From Mesorhizobium sp. M1E.F.Ca.ET.045.02.1.1 (GTDB lineage: Bacteria; Pseudomonadota; Alphaproteobacteria; Rhizobiales; Rhizobiaceae): a DNA stretch of 64,000 nt. The position numbers and the translations under genes were made by a program. Below the pieces are notes generated by a model. It was not told the origin of the DNA. It did not search any database and worked only from the letters and a program-made list of their open reading frames with translations. Shown in pieces: positions 55,154 through 63,957 of the stretch (the stretch's first letter is position 1; each line of letters starts with the position of its first letter). Location of the stretch: contig NZ_CP034447.1 in NCBI RefSeq assembly GCF_003952485.1, forward strand, positions 3,176,501-3,240,500, read 5' to 3'.

Positions 55154-55879
55154 ATGGGCTATCGGATCTTTCTTGCCGGCGCTTCCGGCGCGATCGGCCG
55201 CCGCCTGGTTCCGCAGCTGCTGGAGGCAGGCCATCTGGTGACGGCGACCACGCGCCGCGCTGCAAAGGCCGCGGAGCTGCGCGCAATCGGCGCCGATGCG
55301 GTGCTGATCGATGTATTCGATGCCGGCGATTTGCGCGCCGCCGTCGCAGCGGCGAGGCCCGAGATCGTCATCCATCAGCTCACCGACCTGCCGCCTGGGC
55401 TCGATCCCGCCCTGATGGGCGAGGCGATCATCGCAAATGCGCGCGTTCGCGACGAGGGGACCCGAAATCTGGTCGACGCGGCGCAGTCGGCCGGCGCCAG
55501 GCGCCTGATCGCGCAGAGCATTGCCTGGGTCTATGCGTCCGGACCCGAGCCGCACGCCGAAACCGATCCGCTCGACAGCGGCGCCGAAGGCGGCCGCGGC
55601 ATCAGCGTCGGCGGCGTCATCGCGCTCGAACGGCGGGTTCTCGAAGCGCCCATGACCGGCATCGTGCTGCGCTATGGCCATCTTTACGGGCCGGGCACGG
55701 GAGCGGAGACCGCTGCCGATCCGGCCGTGCATGTCGATGCCGCAGCCTACGCTGCGCTGCTTTCCATCGAGCGCGGTTCGCAGGGCGCGTTCAACGTCGC
55801 GGAGCCGAACGGCCATATCACGACCGACAAGGCGGTCCACGAACTCGGCTGGCGCGCCGACTTCCGCTTGGCTGTGTGA
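55154..55879 (+). CDS. NAD-dependent epimerase/dehydratase family protein
   Basis: A 241-aa extended SDR. The Rossmann motif GASGAIG (about residues 9-15) is followed by a TRRAAKAAELRAIGADAVLIDVFD segment and an IAQSIAWVYA region. The canonical YxxxK is replaced: no Tyr-Lys pair is obvious in the segment after ASGPEPHAETD, so activity is uncertain. This is the atypical-SDR (NmrA or ubiquinone biosynthesis-like) type. Start: ATG at 55154 or 55139. Divergent from marR across the palindrome and probably regulated by it. Confidence 0.8.
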   Translation: MGYRIFLAGASGAIGRRLVPQLLEAGHLVTATTRRAAKAAELRAIGADAVLIDVFDAGDLRAAVAAARPEIVIHQLTDLPPGLDPALMGEAIIANARVRDEGTRNLVDAAQSAGARRLIAQSIAWVYASGPEPHAETDPLDSGAEGGRGISVGGVIALERRVLEAPMTGIVLRYGHLYGPGTGAETAADPAVHVDAAAYAALLSIERGSQGAFNVAEPNGHITTDKAVHELGWRADFRLAV

Positions 55880-56045
55880 CGGAACCTTCGAACTCGCTGC
55901 GACAGGCGATGGGTTCACTACATCACTAATCGGCGCAGCGCCAAAATGGCGCCATAAGCGGTCGGCATTGCGGTTGTCACGCAATGCCGCCGCGCGTATC
56001 AGGCACGGCAGCTTTCCACCCTCCGCATACCGGCGAGCCTCTCCG

Positions 56046-57827
56046 TTGCCTGCCAGAAACGAACCGCAAGTCTACGCCCGCCGGCTTCGGGCGGTGCTGA
56101 TCAATTCGATCCCCGTGCTCGAGGCGCGCGGCATCGTCATCGTGCTGATGGCGGGCCTCGTCGGCATGATCGCGGGCGCGCTGGTCACCGGCATGAGCGA
56201 GCTGGTGCAAAGCATGCACTGGCTGCTCTTCGACGTGCAGCCGGGCGGCCGGCTTTCGGCGATGTTTTCGCTGGCCAATCCGGTGCAGGCGATGTTTCCG
56301 CCGATGGGTGGCCTGCTGCTCGGCCTCTCGGTGATCTGGCTGAGAAGGCGGAAGTTCCGCACACCCGTCGACCCGATCGAGGCCAATGCGCTCTATGGCG
56401 GGCGCATGTCGCTCACCGATACCTTCATCATCGTCGGCCAGACCATGATCTCCAGCGGCTTCGGCGCTTCGGTCGGTTTGGAAGCCGGCTATACGCAGAT
56501 CGGCTCCGGCATCGCCTCGCGGCTGGCGCGTGCCTTCCGGCTCCGCCGCAACGACGTGCGCATTCTGGTCGGCTGCGGCGCCGCCGGCGCCATCGCGGCC
56601 GCCTTCGACGCGCCGCTGACCGGCGCCTTTTACGGCTTCGAACTGGTCATCGGTATCTATTCGGTCGCCAATGTCGCGCCGGTGATGACGGCGGCGATCG
56701 CGGCCTCGCTGACGGCCGAAGTGTTCGGCGGCGTACCGTTCCCGCTGGAACTCGCGGGTTTGCCGACGCTGACCGCCGGCCAGTATGTGCCGTTCCTCCT
56801 GCTGGGACTCCTCGGCGGGGCGGCGTCCATCGCGATCATGCATCTGGTGAGCATCGTCGAGCGCATCTTCGTGCGGCTGGCGATCGACGCTTCGGTCAGG
56901 CCTTTCGTCGGCGGCATCGTTGTCGGGCTGCTCGGGCTGGTCACGCCGCAGGTGCTTTCCAGCGGGCATGGCGCATTGCATCGCGAGTTCGCCATGAACT
57001 ACGCGCTTCCCGTGGTGGCGAGCGTTTTCGTGCTGAAGCTCGCCGCCTCGGCTATTTCGCTCGGCTCCGGTTTCCGCGGCGGCCTGTTCTTTGCTTCGCT
57101 GTTCCTGGGCGCACTGCTTGGCAAGGTCTTTGCCGGCGTTATGGCGCTCGCCGCGCCATCGACAGGCATCGATCCTGCAGTCGCCGCCGTCGTCGGCATG
57201 ACCTCGCTCGCCGTCGGCGTCGTCGGCGGCCCGCTGACGATGACTTTCCTGGCGCTGGAGTCCACCCGCGACCTCACGCTTACCGGTGTGGTGCTGGCGG
57301 CTTCGATCATGTCGGCGATCCTGGTGCGCGAGACTTTCGGCTACTCCTTCTCGACCTGGCGCTTCCACCTGCGCGGCGAAACGATCCGCAGCGCCCACGA
57401 TGTCGGCTGGATGCGCAGCCTCAATGTCGGCTCGATGATGCGCAAGGACGTCCGCACCATCGATGCCGCGACGACTCTGGCCGAATTCCGCAAGGAAATC
57501 CCGCTCGGTTCCGCCCAGCGCGTCATCGCCGTCGGAGAGGGCAAGCACTATGCCGGCGTCCTGCTCGTCCCCGAGTTGCACAGCGATCTCTCCGACGGCG
57601 CCACGCCGGTCAAGGCGCTGGCCCAGTTCAAGGATGCGGTGCTGGTGCCATCGATGAATGTGCAATCCGCCGCCGAGACCTTCCAGCGTGCAGGCGCTGA
57701 AGAGCTGGCTGTCGTCGAGGATTTCGACGACCGCATCGTTCTCGGCCTTTTGACTGAAAGCCATCTGATGCGGCGCTACGCCGAGGAGCTCGACAAGGCG
57801 CGGCGAGATCTCTCGGGTGAGGGGTAG
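56046..57827 (+). CDS. ClC-family chloride channel/antiporter with CBS domains
   Basis: About 593 aa. The membrane part (about residues 20-430) has the CLC signature with gating Glu in GASVGLEAGYTQIGSGIA and the GSGFRGGLFFASLFLGALLG motif; the GYTQIGSG segment takes the place of the usual GREGP. The C-terminal 140 residues form two CBS domains (MRKDVRTIDAATTLAEFRKE and VPSMNVQSAAETFQRAGAEE). There is no ATG near the N-terminus. TTG at 56046 is the first reasonable start; a GTG at 56094 is possible. ClC proteins with CBS domains are Cl-/H+ exchangers or channels. The role, acid or osmotic stress, is inferred. Confidence 0.87.
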   Translation: MPARNEPQVYARRLRAVLINSIPVLEARGIVIVLMAGLVGMIAGALVTGMSELVQSMHWLLFDVQPGGRLSAMFSLANPVQAMFPPMGGLLLGLSVIWLRRRKFRTPVDPIEANALYGGRMSLTDTFIIVGQTMISSGFGASVGLEAGYTQIGSGIASRLARAFRLRRNDVRILVGCGAAGAIAAAFDAPLTGAFYGFELVIGIYSVANVAPVMTAAIAASLTAEVFGGVPFPLELAGLPTLTAGQYVPFLLLGLLGGAASIAIMHLVSIVERIFVRLAIDASVRPFVGGIVVGLLGLVTPQVLSSGHGALHREFAMNYALPVVASVFVLKLAASAISLGSGFRGGLFFASLFLGALLGKVFAGVMALAAPSTGIDPAVAAVVGMTSLAVGVVGGPLTMTFLALESTRDLTLTGVVLAASIMSAILVRETFGYSFSTWRFHLRGETIRSAHDVGWMRSLNVGSMMRKDVRTIDAATTLAEFRKEIPLGSAQRVIAVGEGKHYAGVLLVPELHSDLSDGATPVKALAQFKDAVLVPSMNVQSAAETFQRAGAEELAVVEDFDDRIVLGLLTESHLMRRYAEELDKARRDLSGEG

Positions 57828-57950
57828 TCGAACTTTTTCTCAAGCCAGCTCGGCGAGCGAGTGGGGAATTTTGCTGCGCTGGCGACGACGCCAGGCTTGT
57901 GGCAAAGAAGCGACGCAGACCTGATCGGCACTTCTCCCAGGAATCATCCC

Positions 57951-59336
57951 ATGCAAGTCAAGCGCAACGGCGACATCTCGTTCTGGTATGCGGATCTGGG
58001 CGCGGTTCCCGCCCCGCGTCCGCCTTTGCCCGGCGACATCGAAGCCGACGTCGCGATCGTCGGCGCCGGTTATACCGGGCTCTGGACCGCCTATTATCTG
58101 AAGAAGGCGAAGCCTTCGCTCCGCATCGTGCTCCTCGAGCGCGAGTTCGCCGGCTTCGGCGCCTCGGGGCGCAATGGCGGCTGGCTGTCGGGCGGCTTCG
58201 GCTGGTCGCGCGAAAAATATCTCAAGACCTCGACCCGGCAAGGCGTGAGCGCCATGCAGAAGGCGATGGCGGGCTGCGTCGACGAAGTCATCCGGGTGGC
58301 GACGGCGGAAGGTATCGACGCCGATGTCCGCCGCGCCGACAATCTGACGGTCGCCACCAATCCGGCGCAGCTCGAGCGCGTGCGCGAGGAATGCGAGACG
58401 ATCCGCTCCTGGGATGCCGACCCCAACCGCATCGAGCTGCTCGATGCCGCCGCGACACGCGCGCGCATCAACATCAAAAATGTCATGGGCGGCTTCGTCA
58501 TCCACGGCCAGGCGCGTGTGCAGCCGGCCAAGCTGGTGCGCGGACTGGCGCAGGCGGTCGAACGGCTCGGCGTGCCGATCTACGAAAAGACCACAGTGAC
58601 GTCCATCGCCAAGGGCAGCGTGACCACCGACCGAGGCACGGTGCGGGCCGAAACCGTCATCCGCGCGACCGAAGGGTTCACCGCCGGCATTCCGGGGGAA
58701 GAGCGGACCTGGCTGGCGCTCAACAGCGGGCAGATCGCCACCGAGCCGCTGTCGCTGGAGCTCTGGCGCGAGATCGGCTGGGAAGGGCATGAGCTGCTCG
58801 GCAACGCGGCGCATGCCTATTGCTATGCCCAGCGCACGCGCGAGGGGCGCATCACCATGGGCGGCCGCGGCGTGCCTTATCGCTACGGCTCGCGCACCGA
58901 CGTCAACGGCCAGACGCAGCAGGCGACGATCGACCAGTTGCACACGATCCTGACGACGCTGTTGCCGCAGACGGCGGGTTGCCGCATCGACCACGCGTGG
59001 TGCGGCGTGCTCGGCGTGCCGCGCGACTGGTGCACGACGGTCGGCCTCGATCCCAAGACGCGTATCGGTTGGGCCGGCGGCTATGTCGGGCTCGGCGTCT
59101 CGAGCTCCAACCTGTCGGGGCGCACGCTTGCCGACCTGATCCTCGGCGACGAGACCGATCTTACACGGTTGCCTTGGGTCAACCGCAAGGTCCGGCCATG
59201 GGAGCCGGAACCGTTCCGCTGGCTCGGCGTCCACTCTATGTACCAGCTCTACCGCATCGCCGACGAACGCGAGGCCGCGGGGCTCGCGCATACTTCGAAG
59301 CTTGCCGCCTTGGCCGACAGCATCACTGGCCACTAG
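57951..59336 (+). CDS. FAD-dependent oxidoreductase, DAO family (OrdL-like)
   Basis: A 461-aa flavoprotein of the D-amino acid oxidase/GlyOx superfamily. The FAD motif VAIVGAGYTGLWTAYYL is at about residues 32-48; ASGRNGGWLSGGF (about 72) is the substrate-side loop of OrdL/PuuB enzymes. Near the C-terminus, GWAGGYVGLGVSSSNLSGRTLAD supplies the second FAD segment. Members oxidise the gamma-glutamylputrescine or glycine-type amines. The ATG at 57951 is chosen; the frame extends 30 codons earlier without support. The following cupin gene may share its transcript. Confidence 0.9.
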   Translation: MQVKRNGDISFWYADLGAVPAPRPPLPGDIEADVAIVGAGYTGLWTAYYLKKAKPSLRIVLLEREFAGFGASGRNGGWLSGGFGWSREKYLKTSTRQGVSAMQKAMAGCVDEVIRVATAEGIDADVRRADNLTVATNPAQLERVREECETIRSWDADPNRIELLDAAATRARINIKNVMGGFVIHGQARVQPAKLVRGLAQAVERLGVPIYEKTTVTSIAKGSVTTDRGTVRAETVIRATEGFTAGIPGEERTWLALNSGQIATEPLSLELWREIGWEGHELLGNAAHAYCYAQRTREGRITMGGRGVPYRYGSRTDVNGQTQQATIDQLHTILTTLLPQTAGCRIDHAWCGVLGVPRDWCTTVGLDPKTRIGWAGGYVGLGVSSSNLSGRTLADLILGDETDLTRLPWVNRKVRPWEPEPFRWLGVHSMYQLYRIADEREAAGLAHTSKLAALADSITGH

Positions 59337-59386
59337 AGCGGTCCGGCGTTTCATAGAACCGCTGAACCTCTAACCATTTGTTTCTT

Positions 59387-59433
59387 AGCAATCCGGGCGG
59401 AAAACCGCTGCACACTTTTCCTGGAATTGCTCT
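59387..59433. repeat. Intergenic palindromic repeat, family B, copy 2
   Basis: AGCAATCCGGGCGGAAAACCG and CACTTTTCCTGGAATTGCTCT: the same core and ends as 31795-31842. It ends six bases before the cupin start, in the place of the ribosome-binding site. Confidence 0.75.
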
Positions 59434-59438
59434 GATCC

Positions 59439-59807
59439 ATGGAGCCCAACTTGATCGACCTTTCGACTTTCCACGACCTCGCCAAGGCCGATATCGGCGC
59501 GTTTTCGCCCAAGCCGACATCTATCGAAGGCAGTCAGGTCGAGGCCGCGCGCTCGCTTTTCCAATCGCCGGACGGAACTGTCGATATCGGCATATGGGAG
59601 TGCACGCCCGGCCGCTTCAGCGCCGATCGCTCAGGCTCGTCGGAAATCTGCCACATCATCTCGGGCCGGGCCGCAGTCAGCCGCGCCGATGGCGAGATAC
59701 GCGAGCTCGGTCCGGGCGACCTTCTCGTCCTGCCGCAAGGTTGGAAGGGCGAATGGCTGATCCGCGAGACGACGCGCAAGCTCTACATGATCCAGAGCGC
59801 CGGCTGA
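59439..59807 (+). CDS. Small cupin-domain protein (DUF861 type)
   Basis: A 122-aa single-domain cupin. The motifs IGIWECTPGRFSADRSGSSEICHIISGRA and ELGPGDLLVLPQGWKGEWLIRETTRKLYMI fit the DUF861/EutQ-type beta barrel. The family usually has two metal-binding His/Glu motifs; only Glu and His of SSEICHI are clear. The gene ends before a hairpin in the 35-bp gap to the convergent MFS gene. No ribosome site precedes the ATG because of a repeat, so the start is uncertain. It probably works with the FAD oxidoreductase upstream. Confidence 0.75.
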   Translation: MEPNLIDLSTFHDLAKADIGAFSPKPTSIEGSQVEAARSLFQSPDGTVDIGIWECTPGRFSADRSGSSEICHIISGRAAVSRADGEIRELGPGDLLVLPQGWKGEWLIRETTRKLYMIQSAG

Positions 59808-59827
59808 TCGAAAGGCAGATCTTTCGA
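59808..59827. terminator. Hairpin between convergent cupin and MFS genes
   Basis: Perfect 7-bp arms TCGAAAG and CTTTCGA with a 6-nt loop, directly after the cupin stop. It may be a bidirectional terminator, though there is no U-run. Confidence 0.4.
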
Positions 59828-59842
59828 GCCGAAAGACGCGGA

Positions 59843-61486
59843 TTAGTGATCGATCGGCCCCCTTGGTGAGACGAGCGCCGTGCCGGCAGTGGTCGGGCGT
59901 TCGATCATGCGGCGCACGCGCGGCGGGTTCTCGCCGCTGTGGAGCGCGCGGATGCGTTCGCCGACCACGGCATCGGCATAGGTGGCGCGCCTGTTGTGGC
60001 GGATGTACTCGACCCAGGTCGGCGTGTGGTAGTGCTCGATCCAGATGCCTGGATTTTCGAGATCGCGCGCGAGCGTCCAGTTGCGGGCGCCGTCGCGGCG
60101 GCGGATGCGGCCGCGCTCGGCCATGGTGGCGAGGAACTCCGGCACATCTTCCTCGCGGATGATGTACTCGATCATGATGGCGATCGGTCCGCTGCGCGGC
60201 TTCAGGTCGAGCGACAGCATCGGCTCCTTGAACCGGTTGAGGGGGTCGAGGTTGAGAACCGTCTGCTTCGGCAACGGCAGGAACAAGCCGATGGCGCCAC
60301 CCGCCAGCATGGCGACGGCGGCCGCCATCAACGCAGTCTCGGCGCCATGGGCATCGGCGACGACGCCCCAAATCCAGCTCCCCAGCGCAATGCCACCGAA
60401 GGTCGCCGTCTGGTAGATCGACAGCACGCGGCCGACCACCCAGCGCGGCGTCGACATCTGCACCGTGACGTTGAAATGCGAAAGCGCGATCACCCAGCAG
60501 GCGCCGCCGATGAGCAGGCCCGCCGATGTCTGCCAGGCATTGTGGCTGACGGCGGCGTTGAAGGCGCAGAGCGCGAAGCCGGCGAAGGCGGCGCGCACCA
60601 TCGTTTCTGAGGAGAGCAACTGCCTCAGCCGCACGCTGATCAGCGCGCCGCCGACCGCGCCGATGCCGAAGGCGCCGAGCATGATGCCATAGGTCAAGGC
60701 GTCGCCCTTGACGACGTCGCGCGCCACCAGAGGCAGGAGCGCCAGCACCGCGCCGGCGCTGAAGCCGAAAGCAAAACCCCGGACCAGCACCTTGGCGATG
60801 TTGGGCGACATGGCGACATAGCGCAGACCGGCGCTCATCGCGGCGCCGAGCGCCTCGCGCGGCAGCGTCGGCGCCGGCATTTCCGGCTTCCAGCGGAACA
60901 GCACGACAATCAGCCCGATATAGCTGATGGCGTTGGCGGCGAAGGCGGCGGCCGCACCCGCGGCGGCAACGATGACGCCGCCGATCGCCGGGCCGACGCT
61001 GCGTGTGATGTTGAAGCCCATCGAGTTGAGCGCGATCGCCGCCGGCACCTTGGCGCGCGGCACCATGTCGCCGACCGAGGCCTGCCATGACGGGCTGTTC
61101 AGCGCCGTGCCGCTGTCGATCAGGAAAGTGAAGGCAAGCAGTGTCCACGGCGTCATCCAGCCGAACCAGGTGAACACGGTGAGCAGCGCCGAGACGACCA
61201 GCATGAAGGTCTGCGCCACCAGCATGACCTTGCGGCGGTTGAAGCTGTCGGCGATGGCGCCGGCAATGAGCGCGAACAGCATGATCGGCAAGGTGGTCGA
61301 GGCCTGGACCAGCGCCACCTGGTAGGACGAGGTGGCGATCGTGGTCATCATCCAGGCGGCGCCTACGCCCTGGATCAGACCGCCGAAATTCGACACCAGG
61401 CTGGCCGACCAGACGGCGCGGAAGATGCTGTGCCGGAACGGCGCCAGCGCCGAGACGCGTTCGCTTTCCGGCTCGTCGTCGATCAT
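59843..61486 (-). CDS. MFS transporter, MFS_3 family with C-terminal domain
   Basis: A 547-aa exporter-like protein with about 12 membrane helices (about residues 15-405), family motif GAIADSFNRRKVMLVAQTFMLV between helices 2 and 3, and a 130-residue hydrophilic C-terminal domain (IAIMIEYIIREEDVPEFLATMAERGRIRRRDGARNW). This layout is the EntS-like/MFS_3 type with a C-terminal ferredoxin-like extension, found in siderophore or drug exporters. Start at the ATG at 61486. No siderophore synthesis genes flank it, so the substrate is unknown. Convergent with the cupin gene. Confidence 0.88.
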   Translation of the reverse strand: MIDDEPESERVSALAPFRHSIFRAVWSASLVSNFGGLIQGVGAAWMMTTIATSSYQVALVQASTTLPIMLFALIAGAIADSFNRRKVMLVAQTFMLVVSALLTVFTWFGWMTPWTLLAFTFLIDSGTALNSPSWQASVGDMVPRAKVPAAIALNSMGFNITRSVGPAIGGVIVAAAGAAAAFAANAISYIGLIVVLFRWKPEMPAPTLPREALGAAMSAGLRYVAMSPNIAKVLVRGFAFGFSAGAVLALLPLVARDVVKGDALTYGIMLGAFGIGAVGGALISVRLRQLLSSETMVRAAFAGFALCAFNAAVSHNAWQTSAGLLIGGACWVIALSHFNVTVQMSTPRWVVGRVLSIYQTATFGGIALGSWIWGVVADAHGAETALMAAAVAMLAGGAIGLFLPLPKQTVLNLDPLNRFKEPMLSLDLKPRSGPIAIMIEYIIREEDVPEFLATMAERGRIRRRDGARNWTLARDLENPGIWIEHYHTPTWVEYIRHNRRATYADAVVGERIRALHSGENPPRVRRMIERPTTAGTALVSPRGPIDH

Positions 61487-61648
61487 GGTCGCTGTTCCGC
61501 CTTCATCTGCTGCCTCGCGCTTGCCGCGCGCCAGGGTCGCGCCGGCGACTCGCCAAAAGGATCGCGGCCCAACAACAGGAAGGCAAAGGCGAAAATGCGT
61601 CGGCGAAGGTTTAAGCCAAGCATCTTGCCGGTCTGGACCAACCCTTGC

Positions 61649-63514
61649 CTATTTCGCGCCCCTGGTCTCGGCGTGCAGCGCCTCGGTGAGGCTGCCTGCG
61701 GCCTCGCCGCCCAAATACAGTCTCAGCAGCATCTCCATGCCGACGAGGCGCAGTCTCGACGATTCTTCGCTCCCGGCCATGTCGATGAGGTCGTCCAGCT
61801 CCGATGCCGACCATTTCATGGCGTCGCGCAGGAAGCCGCCGCGCAGCAGCCCCTGCGTGCCGGCCGAAAAGGCGCCGGACATCTCGAAGCCATTCTTTGC
61901 CGCATAGATGTTTTCACGCGGCAGATAACCTTCGGCGACCTTCTTCAGCAGCCATTTGCCGGTCCTGTTGCGATATTTGTGCCGTCTCGGCAGATGCATC
62001 GCGAAATCGATCAGCCGGTTCTCCAGAAAGGGAACGCGCAGTTCGACCGAAGCGGCCATGCTGAGGCGGTCATGCCGGTGCAGCAGGTCCTGCAGATGAG
62101 AATAGAGATCGTAGAGGCAGCTTGCCAGGAAGGCGCGGTCGCCGTCCGGGCTGACGCCATCCAGCCGATCGAACAGCTTGGTTTGCAGGAAGTTCAGTTC
62201 CGGCGAGAGCGCGCGCAGCACGATGTTGCGGTCCCAGGGCGATCCCCGGCCGATCGAATTGCGGAACGGGGCGCGACGAAGCCGCGCGAATTTCCGGTCC
62301 CGGGCGGCCTTCGGACGAAACAGGCGTCGCAGCCATGACTGACGCCAAAGCCTGATGGTCGACGCCTGCCATTTATAGCCGCCGAACAGCTCGTCCGAAC
62401 CTTCGCCGGTGAGCAGCACCTTGACGCCGTCGGCGCGGCACTGATCCGCGAGCGCCAGCAGGCCCGCCACGCTGGCGTGCCAGCCGTCGCTTTCGAGATG
62501 CCAGACCGCGCGCGGCCACAGCTCGAGGAAGCGATCCCTGTCGACAGCCACGCGACGTAGGTTGACGCCGACGTGGCGGCCGGTCCGCTCGGCGCTTTCG
62601 GCCTCGCTGCGGCCGAGCTTGGGATCGACGACATAGCCGTGCATCTCCGGCCTGTAGCGCTTGGCGAGTGCCGTGATCAGGCCGGAATCGATGCCGCCGC
62701 TGCAGGCTGTGGCGAGGCTGGCGTCTGCGATGCAATGCAACTTGACGCTTTGTTCGAGCAGCGCCTCAAGGCTCGCCATATGCTCGGCGTCGGACGTCCT
62801 GTCGTCGACGATGCGCGATGTCTCCAGGATGTCGAGCACATGCCAGAAATGCTGCTTCTCGATGCCGCCGTCGCTGATCTTCCAGAGACCGGCGGGAGGC
62901 AGGCGCTCGATGCCTTCGAAGACGCTGTAGCTGGAATCGCGGGTCTGCCAGGCAAGCCGCAAGGTGAGCTCGCGCGCGTCGACCCTGCGCGGGACGTCGT
63001 GGCAGGCGAGGATCGCCTTGTCCTCGGAGGCGAACAGCAGCCGGTCTGCGGTGTCGGCTACCGATATCGGCTTGATGCCAAGCCTGTCTCGGGCAAGCCA
63101 CAACGCGCCGTCGCGCTGATCGAAATAGGCGAAGGCAAACATGCCGTCGAACAGTGGCACAGCTTTTTCGACGCCCCAGTGGTGCAGGGCCTGGAGCACC
63201 ACCTCGGTGTCGGAGACCGTGCGGAACTCGAGGCCTTCGGCTTCCAGCGTCTTGCGCAGCGAACGGTAGTTGTAGACTTCGCCATTGTAGCAAAGGACGC
63301 CTTGCCCGTCGGATGTGAGCATGGGTTCTCGCGCGGCGGGCGAGGGGTCGATGATGGTGAGCCGGCGATGGCCGAGCGCCAGCCTGGCGCCGTTCCAGCT
63401 ATCGTGATCGTCGGGACCTCGATGCGCCAGCGCCTGCATCATGCGGGCGATGTCGGAAAGATCGCCGGCGCCGATCGGATCGCGCTTTCGCCAGACGCCG
63501 GCTATCCCGCACAT
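61649..63514 (-). CDS. asnB: Asparagine synthase (glutamine-hydrolysing)
   Basis: Makes asparagine from aspartate and ATP with glutamine as the nitrogen donor. A 621-aa protein. The first residue after Met is the catalytic Cys (MCGIAGVW). The glutaminase domain (to about 200) has GHRRLTIIDPSPAAREPM and CYNGEVYNYRSLR. The PP-loop synthase domain (about 230-600) has ACSGGIDSGLITALAKR and TGEGSDELFGGYKW. The C-terminal part resembles the XrtA/exosortase-associated class but with no such partner genes. I chose the ATG at 63514; upstream codons are unsupported. It sits between fliQ and flhA, in the inserted block. Confidence 0.93.
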   Translation of the reverse strand: MCGIAGVWRKRDPIGAGDLSDIARMMQALAHRGPDDHDSWNGARLALGHRRLTIIDPSPAAREPMLTSDGQGVLCYNGEVYNYRSLRKTLEAEGLEFRTVSDTEVVLQALHHWGVEKAVPLFDGMFAFAYFDQRDGALWLARDRLGIKPISVADTADRLLFASEDKAILACHDVPRRVDARELTLRLAWQTRDSSYSVFEGIERLPPAGLWKISDGGIEKQHFWHVLDILETSRIVDDRTSDAEHMASLEALLEQSVKLHCIADASLATACSGGIDSGLITALAKRYRPEMHGYVVDPKLGRSEAESAERTGRHVGVNLRRVAVDRDRFLELWPRAVWHLESDGWHASVAGLLALADQCRADGVKVLLTGEGSDELFGGYKWQASTIRLWRQSWLRRLFRPKAARDRKFARLRRAPFRNSIGRGSPWDRNIVLRALSPELNFLQTKLFDRLDGVSPDGDRAFLASCLYDLYSHLQDLLHRHDRLSMAASVELRVPFLENRLIDFAMHLPRRHKYRNRTGKWLLKKVAEGYLPRENIYAAKNGFEMSGAFSAGTQGLLRGGFLRDAMKWSASELDDLIDMAGSEESSRLRLVGMEMLLRLYLGGEAAGSLTEALHAETRGAK

Positions 63515-63604
63515 GGCCCGCCGGCCGCTTCTGCCTGATCCATGGCTTCCCGAAGTCTGTCCGAATTCCAAAGACGCCGCCGAAGTCGGCGCGGCTCACA
63601 ATCT

Positions 63605-63646
63605 AGAGCAATTCCAGGAAAAGTGCGTAGCGGTTTTCCGTCCGAG
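63605..63646. repeat. Intergenic palindromic repeat, family B, copy 3 (inverted)
   Basis: AGAGCAATTCCAGGAAAAGTG and CGGTTTTCCGTCCGAG: the reverse complement of the family B core. It lies in the 176-bp gap between the fliQ stop and the asnB start, at the left edge of fliQ, that is, at the boundary of the inserted block. Confidence 0.75.
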
Positions 63647-63690
63647 ACCGGCTGCAAGTGGAGTGGCCCAGCGCCCGCGACAGGCATGCG

Positions 63691-63957
63691 TCAGAAGCCG
63701 TGCTCGATGCGTTCGAAGATGACGTTGGTGAAGGCTGAGATCTGGCTGCCGATGAACGGACCGGTCAGCGCCACCACTAGCATGATGGCGACGATCTTGG
63801 GCACGAAGGTGAGGGTGATTTCCTGGATCTGGGTCAGCGCCTGGATGAGCGCGATGCCGATGCCGACCGCCATCGCCACAAGCACGACCGGCGCGGATGC
63901 GGTAAGCACCGTCCACACCGCGTACTGGACGATATCGAGGGCGTCGGCCTCATTCAT
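63691..63957 (-). CDS. fliQ: Flagellar export protein FliQ
   Basis: A small subunit (88 aa) of the FliP-FliQ-FliR gate. Two membrane helices: VLTASAPVVLVAMAVGIGIALIQALTQIQE and IVAIMLVVALTGPFIGSQISAF. The start at 63957 has GGGG upstream. It is the first flagellar gene of this strand in the window, and the bases further upstream (63958-64000) belong to the preceding gene or its spacer. In related genomes flhA follows directly, but here asnB does. Confidence 0.93.
   Translation of the reverse strand: MNEADALDIVQYAVWTVLTASAPVVLVAMAVGIGIALIQALTQIQEITLTFVPKIVAIMLVVALTGPFIGSQISAFTNVIFERIEHGF

Noticed and set aside
59843..61486. MFS gene considered as part of a siderophore cluster
   Set aside because: No synthetase, receptor or reductase gene lies nearby. 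The family also includes other exporters.
54612..63514. The 9-kb block considered as a prophage or integrative element
   Set aside because: It has no integrase, no phage gene and no direct repeats at the ends that I could see. It is treated as a set of accessory genes.
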